From Cyclobacteriaceae bacterium (GTDB taxonomy: Bacteria; Bacteroidota; Bacteroidia; Cytophagales; Cyclobacteriaceae): a DNA stretch of 5,010 bases. A program made the position numbers and the translations under genes. Each line of letters opens with the position of its first letter. Within the stretch, counting starts at the first letter, position 1. This document shows positions 1-4,918 of this stretch, one piece after another. Location of the stretch: positions 1 to 5,010 of the forward strand of contig WGED01000140.1 in NCBI GenBank assembly GCA_015492915.1. The letters run 5' to 3'. Under the pieces are notes generated by a model. The model was given only the letters and a program-made list of their open reading frames with translations, was not told where the DNA came from and did no database searches.

Positions 1-289
1 AGCGTATGTCGCCCTGCCAGCCAGTTTCGATGATGTAATGGTCTGCAGCTTCCATGACAGTCCGGGCTTTTTTTTCATCCACAAAATCCTCGGGCATGCC
101 GAAACCCGTGCCCGTGCGCATCTTCACCTCCACGAAAATCATCAGATTCTCATGAATAGCGATGAGGTCGATCTCCGCGCGGCGGTGCCTGTAATTGCGC
201 TCCAGGATGCGCCAGCCGTGCTCCTGCAAATATTTTGTGGCCAGCGCCTCACCTTCTCTGCCCAATTCCGTATTTTTGTTTTTGGTCAT
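1..289 (-). CDS. YraN/UPF0102 family nuclease-fold protein (partial, C-terminus beyond left edge)
   Basis: Ninety-six codons are visible, from ATG at 289-287; the family is usually about 115-125 residues, so only a short C-terminal part is missing. The N-terminus reads MTKNKNTELGREGEALATKY, the usual YraN opening (G-R-x-G-E-x-x-A). It is followed by WRILERNYR (26-34), AEIDLIA (38-44) and MIFVEVKMR (50-58). The pattern E39-x-D41 ... E54-x-K56 matches the PD-(D/E)XK nuclease core assigned to UPF0102; the cellular role of this family is not settled. An ATG eight bases upstream (297-295) is out of frame and meets a stop at once, so 289 is the only sensible start. There is no Shine-Dalgarno motif. 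The gene diverges from manA with only 26 bp between start codons. The GAT-GAA-AAA-AAA-GCC stretch contains eight consecutive A's, but the frame stays open through it. Confidence 0.9.
   Translation of the reverse strand, partial: MTKNKNTELGREGEALATKYLQEHGWRILERNYRHRRAEIDLIAIHENLMIFVEVKMRTGTGFGMPEDFVDEKKARTVMEAADHYIIETGWQGDIR
271..278 (+). promoter_or_regulatory. Candidate -7 element for manA-lipB
   Basis: TATTTTTG fits the Bacteroidota -7 consensus TAnnTTTG exactly and would start a transcript about 30 nt upstream of the manA ATG. No TTTG or TTG is seen about 20 bp further upstream, so the site is only half supported. It lies inside the first codons of the divergent yraN-like gene, where the Lys/Asn codons AAA/AAC/AAT read as T-rich on the plus strand, so chance is a real alternative. 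Confidence 0.3.
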
Positions 290-315
290 GCTTTCATTTT
301 ATAAAAGAAACAGCG

Positions 316-1305
316 ATGAAACCTCTGTACCCGTTGAAATTCCAAACGATCTATAAAGATAAGATCTGGGGCGGACAAAAAATAAAAACCGTGCTGAACA
401 AAGATTTCGGCGATCTGTCCAACTGCGGCGAGACATGGGAGATCAGCGGTGTGCCCGGCAATGTGTCGGTAGTGAAGGAAGGGCCGTTCGCGGGCCGCGA
501 TCTGGCCTCAATACTGAGTGAATACAGGGAACAGCTTGTGGGGGAGCATGTCTATGCGAAATACGGCGATGAGTTCCCGCTGTTGGTCAAGTTCATCGAT
601 GCTAATGACGATCTGTCCATACAGGTGCATCCCGGTGATGAGCTGGCAAGAAAGCGCCACAACTCTTTCGGTAAGACGGAGATGTGGTACATCTTCCAGG
701 CCGATGAAGGGGCGAAACTCAATGTGGGATTCAACCGGCCCATGACAAAAGAGCAATATTTACAGTATTTCAATGAAGGCAGGCTCATGGACATCCTAAA
801 CTGGGTGGCGGTGCAGGATGACGATGTGGTGTTCATCCCCGCGGGCAGGGTGCACTCCATAGGCAAGGGCTGCCTGCTGGCGGAGATACAACAGAGCTCG
901 GACGTCACCTACCGCATCTATGACTTCGACCGCACCGACTCGCAGGGCAACAAGCGTGAGTTGCACACCGAGCTGGCACTCGACGCCATCGATTTCACCT
1001 ATCACGAGGATTACAAAACGCATTACGATGATAAAAAGAATGCGGTGGTCAATCTTGTGCAATGCGAATATTTCACGACCAATAAACTGCATTATGACCG
1101 GTCGGCGGAGCGCGATCATTCCGGCAGGGACTCTTTCGTTATCTACGTCTGCATGGAGGGAGCACTGAACATGGCATGGGAAAATGGCAATATTTTCATG
1201 AAAAAAGGCGAGGTGGTGTTGGTGCCGGCAAACATCAAAAAGCTGCGGCTGGAGCCTGAGGGAGAATTCAAGATGCTGGAATCATACATTGAAAGGAATG
1301 AATAA
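316..1305 (+). CDS. manA: Type I mannose-6-phosphate isomerase (phosphomannose isomerase)
   Basis: The enzyme interconverts fructose 6-phosphate and mannose 6-phosphate (EC 5.3.1.8), linking glycolysis to GDP-mannose and hence to surface polysaccharide or to mannose use; it acts in the cytoplasm. The 329-residue product is the short bacterial form. The zinc ligands are visible in family order: Q103 and H105 in SIQVHPGD, E122 in GKTEMWY, and H180 in FIPAGRVHSIGKG. R200 in SSDVTYRIYDFDR matches the catalytic arginine. The N-terminal KDKIWGG (14-20) and NCGETWEIS (36-44) are also typical. A cupin-like C-terminal section (about 273-325) follows. The frame is open back to 235, but the added 27 residues (rich in W, C, F and H) overlap the divergent gene and do not resemble the family, so ATG 316 (MKPLYPLKF) is chosen. 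It overlaps the next gene, lipB, by 8 nt. Confidence 0.95.
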   Translation: MKPLYPLKFQTIYKDKIWGGQKIKTVLNKDFGDLSNCGETWEISGVPGNVSVVKEGPFAGRDLASILSEYREQLVGEHVYAKYGDEFPLLVKFIDANDDLSIQVHPGDELARKRHNSFGKTEMWYIFQADEGAKLNVGFNRPMTKEQYLQYFNEGRLMDILNWVAVQDDDVVFIPAGRVHSIGKGCLLAEIQQSSDVTYRIYDFDRTDSQGNKRELHTELALDAIDFTYHEDYKTHYDDKKNAVVNLVQCEYFTTNKLHYDRSAERDHSGRDSFVIYVCMEGALNMAWENGNIFMKKGEVVLVPANIKKLRLEPEGEFKMLESYIERNE

Positions 1306-2041
1306 GATCAAAAACAAAAAGGTGATCTTCCGCGATCTCGGTTTGATCGACTATCTGAAGGCATGGGATTATCAGGAACGGCTGTTCGAAGAGATCATTG
1401 CCATGAAGCTGGCCAACAGGGAGTTGCCCGATGACAAGCAACAACCAACAAAAAATTATCTGCTCTTCTGCCAGCATCCGCATGTCTATACCCTCGGCAA
1501 AAGCGGCAAGGAAGCACACCTGCTTTTGAATGAAAAAGGTCTAAAGGATAAAAATGCTGTCTTTTACAAAATAAACCGCGGCGGCGACATCACCTATCAC
1601 GGCCCCGGGCAACTTGTCGGCTATCCCATCATCGATCTTGACAATTTCACGAGCGACATACACAAATATCTGCGCAAGTTGGAGGAAGCCGTTATCAGGG
1701 TGCTGGCCGGATACGGCATCGAGGGCGGGCGCATCGAAGGGCTCACAGGTGTGTGGCTCGATCATGAGAAAAGAGTGAATCCGCGCAAGATCTGCGCCAT
1801 CGGGGTCAAGACCAGTCGCTGGGTCACCATGCATGGCTTCGCGCTCAATGTGAACACACAGCTCGAATATTTCGACAACATCATCCCCTGCGGCATTCCC
1901 GACAAGGCCGTAACTTCTTTGGAAAAAGAATTAGACAGGCCCATAGACATTCAGGAAGTGGCCGGTAAAGTGAAAAGGCAGTTGAAGGAAGTGTTTGGTT
2001 TTGAATACCTGGAAAATGACGATGATATGCCCATAGCCTGA
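1298..2041 (+). CDS. lipB: Octanoyl-[ACP]:protein N-octanoyltransferase (lipoate biosynthesis)
   Basis: LipB moves the octanoyl group from octanoyl-ACP to a lysine of lipoyl domains (2-oxoacid dehydrogenases, GcvH), the step before LipA adds sulfur (EC 2.3.1.181); cytoplasmic. The 247-residue protein shows FCQHPHVYTLGKSG (57-70), the signature INRGGDITYHGPGQLVGYPI (92-111), the catalytic lysine K171 in ICAIGVKTSRWVTMHGFALN, and the catalytic cysteine C198 in IIPCGIPDKAVTSL. All key residues are present, so it should be active. The frame extends three codons upstream to a TTG at 1289, but ATG 1298 is preferred; an AAAGGA lies directly in front of it, too close for a good ribosome site. The ATG sits inside the last codons of manA (ATGAATAA), which suggests translational coupling. 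The C-terminal tail (NDDDMPIA) is short and acidic. Confidence 0.96.
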   Translation: MNKIKNKKVIFRDLGLIDYLKAWDYQERLFEEIIAMKLANRELPDDKQQPTKNYLLFCQHPHVYTLGKSGKEAHLLLNEKGLKDKNAVFYKINRGGDITYHGPGQLVGYPIIDLDNFTSDIHKYLRKLEEAVIRVLAGYGIEGGRIEGLTGVWLDHEKRVNPRKICAIGVKTSRWVTMHGFALNVNTQLEYFDNIIPCGIPDKAVTSLEKELDRPIDIQEVAGKVKRQLKEVFGFEYLENDDDMPIA

Positions 2042-2081
2042 TTGCCCGCTATCAATCCGTTCCCGAAATACAACGCTTTAT

Positions 2082-2108
2082 CTTTTTATGAGAAAAAGCT
2101 GATTTTTT
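2082..2108 (+). terminator. Possible weak terminator after manA-lipB
   Basis: CTTTTT (2082-2087) and AAAAAG (2093-2098) form a 6-bp stem with a 5-nt loop, followed shortly by six T's (2103-2108). The stem is nearly all A-U, so it would be weak. A competing long-loop pairing joins TGAGAAAAAGCTGA (2089-2102) to TCAGGCTTTTCTCA (2124-2137, 12 of 14 positions), followed on the plus strand by five T's. The second arm is also the last codons of cysH, so the gap between these convergent genes may stop both transcripts. Confidence 0.35.
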
Positions 2109-2123
2109 AACCCGGCGTCCTTA

Positions 2124-2849
2124 TCAGGCTTTTCTCATTTTTCCGTTCTCCCTGCTGTGCAGGCCGCATTCTTTGTGCTCCGGCTCTTCCCACCACCAAC
2201 GCCCTGCACGGATGTCTTCTCCGGGCTTCACGGCTCTTGTGCACGGCTGGCACCCGATGCTCGGAAAGCCGCGGTCATGCAATTTGTTGTAGGGGATGTT
2301 ATTCTCTTTTATGTAATTCCACACATCTTCTTCAGTCCAGTCCACCAGTGGATTTACCTTGATTTTACCATTTGCACTGTCAAATTCAACGATCTCCGTC
2401 ATGATCCTCGTCACCGACTGCTCTCGCCTGATACCCGTAAACCACACATCCACATCCGTCATGGCCCTGTGCAGCGGTTCTATCTTGCGCACATGGCAGC
2501 ACAGCTTCCTGTTCTCGACACTTTCGTAAAACAGGTTAATGCCCTTTTCATTCACCATGCGTTCTACACGCTCCGAATTGGGGAAATAAACCTCGATATT
2601 GATACCGTATTTTTTGTTGGTTTCGGCAAGTGTTTCATAGGTCTCGGGAAAGATTCTCCCTGTATCGAGCGTGAAGATTTTAGTGCTTTTGTCGATATTG
2701 GCGATCATGTGTGTGATCACCTGATCCTCAGCCCCCAGGCTGGTGCCGAAAGCCACCTTGCCGTTGTATTCTTTAATGAAAAACGAAAGGATTTCTTCTG
2801 CTGATGAGTCTCTCAGACGTTCATTCAGTTCCTCCACCAGTCGTTCCAT
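2124..2849 (-). CDS. cysH: Assimilatory adenylyl-sulfate (APS) reductase, 4Fe-4S type
   Basis: This 241-residue protein belongs to the CysH family, which reduces activated sulfate (APS or PAPS) to sulfite with thioredoxin as donor, in cysteine synthesis. The nucleotide-binding start is VAFGTSLGAEDQVITHM (32-48), followed by LDTGRIFPET (61-70), TGIRREQSVTR (138-148) and NPLVDWTEEDVW (166-177). Two cysteine pairs, C117-C118 (KLCCHVRK) and C200/C203 (GCQPCTRAV), match the [4Fe-4S] ligands of APS-specific enzymes, which PAPS-only enzymes such as that of E. coli lack. The catalytic cysteine is C228 in KECGLH near the C-terminus. APS reductase (EC 1.8.4.10) is therefore the better call. ATG 2849 gives a normal N-terminus behind an A-rich leader with AGAAGAA. 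No ATP sulfurylase or other sulfur gene is in the window, so it appears to be transcribed alone. Confidence 0.95.
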   Translation of the reverse strand: MERLVEELNERLRDSSAEEILSFFIKEYNGKVAFGTSLGAEDQVITHMIANIDKSTKIFTLDTGRIFPETYETLAETNKKYGINIEVYFPNSERVERMVNEKGINLFYESVENRKLCCHVRKIEPLHRAMTDVDVWFTGIRREQSVTRIMTEIVEFDSANGKIKVNPLVDWTEEDVWNYIKENNIPYNKLHDRGFPSIGCQPCTRAVKPGEDIRAGRWWWEEPEHKECGLHSRENGKMRKA

Positions 2850-3092
2850 ATTCTTCTGATTTGATGCCGGTTAAAAATATTTTGGTTATGGTTCCGGTTG
2901 TGAAAAAATATGCGTGCAAGATAGCCAAAATCTTAATATCATGATAAAATTTACTCTTTTCTCATGAGTGTCGGCGATCTTATAATGAAATAGTGCAATT
3001 TCAAATTTATTGAATGCTAAATTGAGTGAAAGCAATTGAATTGAAATTACAAACGCTCAAGTCAGCAATTATCCGTGAGGATGAAGAATCCC
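2850..3092. other. AT-rich intergenic region between cysH and the DUF3307 gene
   Basis: The region should hold the cysH promoter on the minus strand and the end of the satD-DUF3307 transcript. No gene is seen; the longest ATG frames are under 20 codons. No clean TTTG-20-TAnnTTTG promoter was found: TATTTTTT near 2905-2912 (minus) has a TTTG upstream, but only 15 bp away. Small symmetries are present: the 8-bp palindrome CTCATGAG (2961-2968), and AATTTCAA (2997-3004) facing TTGAAATT (3041-3048). No SAM-type or other riboswitch core was recognised. Confidence 0.5.
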
Positions 3093-3096
3093 TCAC
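3075..3096. repeat. Hairpin at the 3' end of the DUF3307 gene
   Basis: GTGAGG (3075-3080) and CCTCAC (3091-3096) are perfect inverted arms around a 10-nt loop; allowing one bulged C, GGAT can pair with ATCC to lengthen the stem. The right arm overlaps the DUF3307 stop codon. On the minus strand the stem is followed by GGATAATTGC and no T-run, so it is not a standard intrinsic terminator. It may protect the 3' end of the mRNA or be incidental. Confidence 0.4.
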
Positions 3097-3818
3097 TTCA
3101 ATTCAGATTGCAGCAGAAGGTATCCTGTGGCGATCAGGACAGCAATGGCAAAACTTACAAGCGTTCCGATAAGGATGTATTCGGTGAATTCCCTGTTGTG
3201 GGATTCCCTGAGGTCGCCAAACCTGAACACTGATTTGGCGGTGATCAGAAACCCCAATGCGCTCCAATGATTGGTTATAATAAATATAAATGCCAATAAG
3301 CGCTCGAGAATACCGATATACATGCCCGCGTCTGACAAGGCGCGGTTTCCCTTTTCACTTTCTTTGCCCGGAGTCCATTTGGAGATAAAGTTTTTTACAA
3401 ATGCGGAAGCAGGTGTCGTAAGAAAAACTATGGAAAGGGCCAGCAAAATTGTCTGTCCATTCTGGGCGGGTTTAAAAATTTCGGAAAAATCAACATTGGT
3501 GTAAATTGCCCAAATCACAGAGATCGCTGCCAAATGCAATAATTGGTCAATGTAAAACCAACGCCTTCGGGTATTTTCATTTTGCAGTGAGACTTTCAAA
3601 GCGTCTATTACCAGGTGTGAACCGGCAATATAAAGCGCCGGTTTCCACATGGTCAGATCCCATGTAAAAACGAGGATCAGCACAAAATGGATGATTACAT
3701 GAAAATAAAGGTATTTCGACGCGAGTTTCTGCTCTTCCTTATCCTCGACCATCGCATGGGACTGCAACAGAAAATCGCCCGTGAAATGTGCCAAAAACCA
3801 TGTCAGCAACAACGTCAT
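3093..3818 (-). CDS. DUF3307 family multi-pass membrane protein
   Basis: The 241-residue product reads as a polytopic inner-membrane protein of the DUF3307 family, whose function is unknown. Hydrophobic segments lie at about 1-19, 37-53, 58-74, 91-108, 122-141, 165-182, 184-199 and 214-236. Polar residues sit in or beside several of them: AHFTGDFLLQS (H11, D15, Q19), SHLVIDALK (H68, D72, K75) and DQLLH (D91, Q92, H95). The C-terminal half has GMYIGILERLLAF (165-177) and RFGDLRESHNREFTEYILIG (199-218), the latter also typical of the family. Grouped His/Asp/Gln residues in membrane helices could form a metal or catalytic site, but that is inference. The ATG overlaps the stop of satD as ATGA (3815-3818), so it is the second gene of a two-gene operon and probably works with SatD. 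It is visibly more A+T-rich than manA. Confidence 0.85.
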   Translation of the reverse strand: MTLLLTWFLAHFTGDFLLQSHAMVEDKEEQKLASKYLYFHVIIHFVLILVFTWDLTMWKPALYIAGSHLVIDALKVSLQNENTRRRWFYIDQLLHLAAISVIWAIYTNVDFSEIFKPAQNGQTILLALSIVFLTTPASAFVKNFISKWTPGKESEKGNRALSDAGMYIGILERLLAFIFIITNHWSALGFLITAKSVFRFGDLRESHNREFTEYILIGTLVSFAIAVLIATGYLLLQSELK

Positions 3819-4426
3819 AGCATCATCTTTACTTTTTTACGGTACATCTTTAAAAACGCTGTCAGTTCATGATAATGGGCCCTTTTCAGCCTGCTGCTAA
3901 CGGCATTCTGCCTGATGTGAAGCAATTCGCCAACTTCATGTTGCGCCATGCCCGGGTTCTCGAGCATGGTCGCCATGATCTCCGCCGATTTGGTGGTCCA
4001 TTTGTCCATTGCGATCAATGCCAGCCTGATGTACAGGTTTATTTCTTCGTCAAATTCATCATTAACCGATTTGACAGCCATATTTAGCTTTTGCTTTTTA
4101 AGGGATTCATACAACGCGCCTGAAAACTCAAAAGCCGTTCCGGTACTCTCCGTGATGCGGTCAGCGCTATATGCTTTGGTGCTGATACCGATGGCGATGC
4201 GCACATCCAGTTTATTCAGTCTCTTTACCGAAGCCTTGATATATATTGCTGCTTCCAGCGCTTCTGCCGGATCATCGATCTGAAGTTGAAAGCTGTCGCC
4301 CCGATACAATTCCCACTTTTGCGGTTGGGATCCAAACCTGCCCAGCGCTTTTTTCAATACGGGCATCCAGATTTGCGGGGATGACTTTCTCGAATTAATA
4401 ATATCTCCTGTAAGTACACTTACCAT
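3815..4426 (-). CDS. SatD family protein: cyclase-like N-terminal domain plus helix-turn-helix
   Basis: A 203-residue soluble protein. The N-terminal half (about 1-120) has MVSVLTGDIINSRKS (D8), LYRGDSFQL (R42-F46) and DVRIAIGIS (74-82). These match the SatD family; the name comes from the streptococcal sat (secretion and acid tolerance) locus, and the biochemical role is unknown to me. In order and spacing they also recall the palm fold of GGDEF domains and class III nucleotidyl cyclases: a metal-binding Asp on strand 1, a G-G-D-E-F-like hairpin (here R-G-D-S-F), and a later (S/A)IG strand. The C-terminal part, about 145-195, reads as a helix-turn-helix (GMAQHEVGELLHIRQNAVSS then RLKRAHY), similar to sigma-70 region 4-type DNA binding. 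ATG 4426 leaves a short leader with no Shine-Dalgarno. First gene of the operon with the DUF3307 gene. A transcription or nucleotide-sensing role is likely; synthesis of a cyclic nucleotide is unproven. Confidence 0.82.
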   Translation of the reverse strand: MVSVLTGDIINSRKSSPQIWMPVLKKALGRFGSQPQKWELYRGDSFQLQIDDPAEALEAAIYIKASVKRLNKLDVRIAIGISTKAYSADRITESTGTAFEFSGALYESLKKQKLNMAVKSVNDEFDEEINLYIRLALIAMDKWTTKSAEIMATMLENPGMAQHEVGELLHIRQNAVSSRLKRAHYHELTAFLKMYRKKVKMML

Positions 4427-4445
4427 CGCAATTTGCTTATGAATA

Positions 4446-4477
4446 TAAATCTATCATGTTTTTGCCAAACAAACAAA
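4446..4477 (-). promoter_or_regulatory. Putative Bacteroidota-type promoter of satD-DUF3307
   Basis: On the minus strand, TTTG (complement of 4474-4477) is followed after exactly 20 nt by TAGATTTA (complement of 4446-4453), one base off TAnnTTTG. Transcription would begin near 4440, leaving about 15 nt before the satD ATG. The -33 element lies within one arm of the inverted repeat 4471-4506, an arrangement suited to repression by a dimeric DNA-binding protein. Confidence 0.45.
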
Positions 4478-4506
4478 ATATCACACAATTAGATGATATT
4501 TTGTTT
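4471..4506. promoter_or_regulatory. Perfect 13-bp inverted repeat upstream of satD (candidate operator)
   Basis: AAACAAAATATCA (4471-4483) and TGATATTTTGTTT (4494-4506) are exact reverse complements with a 10-bp spacer (centres of the arms 23 bp apart, about two helical turns). The repeat overlaps the presumed satD -33 element and starts 45 bp upstream of the satD start codon. Binding by the SatD helix-turn-helix itself would make an autoregulatory loop, which is inference. The arms contain very few G/C, so a transcription terminator is less likely. Confidence 0.5.
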
Positions 4507-4620
4507 TATCATTAATTTAGGTGATTTATGTGTTTATCAGGCAATTAATTGATACGTTCGGCAATCTTTCCTTCATTTGATCATGCTTAATATCTGACAA
4601 GGTAGTGGTATCTGATTTTA

Positions 4621-4645
4621 CATGAAAAATGACCGTTTTTTCATG
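4621..4645. repeat. AT-rich palindrome, 9-bp arms
   Basis: CATGAAAAA (4621-4629) and TTTTTCATG (4637-4645) are exact inverted arms with a 7-nt loop (TGACCGT). No T-run follows on either strand, so it is not an obvious terminator. Its role is unknown. Confidence 0.5.
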
Positions 4646-4665
4646 CAGCTTTCCGGGTATGGCAT

Positions 4666-4703
4666 AATAAAAGCCCTCCTGCGCATTAAGTGCTTCGGAG
4701 GGC
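4666..4703 (-). terminator. Rho-independent terminator reading leftward
   Basis: On the minus strand GCCCTCC (complement of 4697-4703) pairs with GGAGGGC (complement of 4673-4679), followed directly by TTTTATT. Inside, a further GCA/TGC pairing closes a CTTAA loop after a 3x3 internal loop. A strong GC stem with a T-tract is the classic form. No complete gene ends upstream of it on that strand; the tRNA-3'-like segment at about 4706-4760 is its immediate upstream neighbour, suggesting this was the terminator of a tRNA or other small RNA gene that is now lost or degraded. Confidence 0.5.
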
Positions 4704-4705
4704 AA

Positions 4706-4760
4706 GGTCGGGATGACTGTTCCGCCGAATCCCGGCGGAAGAACCAGCGACCCCCTGAAG
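4706..4760 (-). pseudogene. tRNA 3'-end-like remnant interrupted by a palindrome
   Basis: On the minus strand the segment reads CAGGGGGTCGCTGGTTC, then a GC-rich palindrome, then CAGTCATCCCGACC. The two flanks together resemble the variable loop, T arm and 3' acceptor strand of Bacteroidota tRNAs of the proline type (usual form GGTTCGAATCC between the halves). Where the T-loop should close there is instead TTCCGCC-loop-GGCGGAA (4720-4740, 7-bp arms, 7-nt loop). No matching 5' acceptor strand, D arm or paired anticodon stem is found upstream, so this cannot be a working tRNA. The likeness is recalled, not searched. Confidence 0.3.
4717..4747. repeat. GC-rich palindrome TTCCGCC/GGCGGAA
   Basis: TTCCGCC (4720-4726) and GGCGGAA (4734-4740) form a perfect 7-bp stem with loop GAATCCC. 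CTG (4717-4719) and CAG (4745-4747) can extend it past a 4-nt bulge, and GTCG (4707-4710) with CGAC (4748-4751) extends it again. It could be a small mobile palindromic element or part of a structured RNA. Confidence 0.5.
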
Positions 4761-4784
4761 CATTGAAGATCTGATTTTTCCCAC

Positions 4785-4854
4785 GCTCAGAGTCTCATTT
4801 ATGGACTCTGGGCATACTATCCCCGCTCAGAGTCCTTTACAAGAGACTCTGAGC
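4785..4854. repeat. Two tandem palindromic units, GCTCAGAGTC ... GACTCTGAGC
   Basis: Unit 1 has arms 4785-4794 and 4804-4813 (GACTCTGGGC, one G-T pair) around a 9-nt loop. Unit 2 has perfect 10-bp arms 4825-4834 and 4845-4854 around CTTTACAAGA. Both are followed by ATAC and the units start 40 bp apart, so they look like tandem copies whose loop sequences have diverged while the stems were kept. Confidence 0.75.
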
Positions 4855-4890
4855 ATACCTGCTGCATTTTGGGTTTTGGTAGTTCCATTC

Positions 4891-4918
4891 CTCAGAGTCC
4901 CCTGCGGGAGACTCTGAG
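4891..4918. repeat. Palindromic unit 3, CTCAGAGTC ... GACTCTGAG
   Basis: Arms 4891-4899 and 4910-4918 are perfect 9-bp inverted repeats. The spacer CCCTGCGGGA differs wholly from those of the first two units and can itself pair weakly (CC with GG). The flanks also differ: a G-run follows rather than GCATAC. Confidence 0.75.

Larger units (their letters stand above)
4526..4786 (-). pseudogene. Possible relic ORF without a recognisable start
   Basis: This minus-strand frame is open for 86 codons from the stop at 4789-4787 to TAA at 4528-4526. It has no ATG near its beginning; the only one lies about 20 codons before the stop. Parts of the translation look protein-like, such as KLHEKTVIFHVKSD and LSDIKHDQMKERLPNVS. 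The upstream part (GGTVIPTLPSEALNAQEGFYY) coincides with the tRNA-like segment and terminator stem and resembles what one gets by translating a tRNA 3' end plus its terminator. It may be the tail of a decayed gene beside a former tRNA, or chance. No family was recognised. Confidence 0.2.

Noticed and set aside
66..73. Run of eight A's in the yraN-like gene as a programmed frameshift or phase-variation site
   Set aside because: The frame stays open through the run and a Lys-Lys stretch explains it; eight A's in AT-tolerant coding DNA is not strong evidence.
235..315. N-terminal extension of manA to ATG 235
   Set aside because: The 27 extra residues are rich in W, C, F and H, are antisense to the yraN-like gene, and lie before the usual family N-terminus at ATG 316.
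552..1119. Long minus-strand frames opposite manA
   Set aside because: They mirror the codon pattern of manA and show no recognisable motifs.
1289..1297. TTG start for lipB
   Set aside because: ATG 1298 is nine bases downstream and gives a normal LipB N-terminus; a TTG start adds only three residues and has no better ribosome site.
2157..2804. 215-codon plus-strand frame opposite cysH
   Set aside because: It is the antisense shadow of cysH, whose catalytic and cluster residues are all present; the translation resembles no family I know.
2894..2953. Short leader peptide (18 codons, ATG near 2953) upstream of cysH
   Set aside because: It lacks enrichment in Cys or Met codons and no paired terminator/antiterminator structure is evident, so attenuation is not supported.
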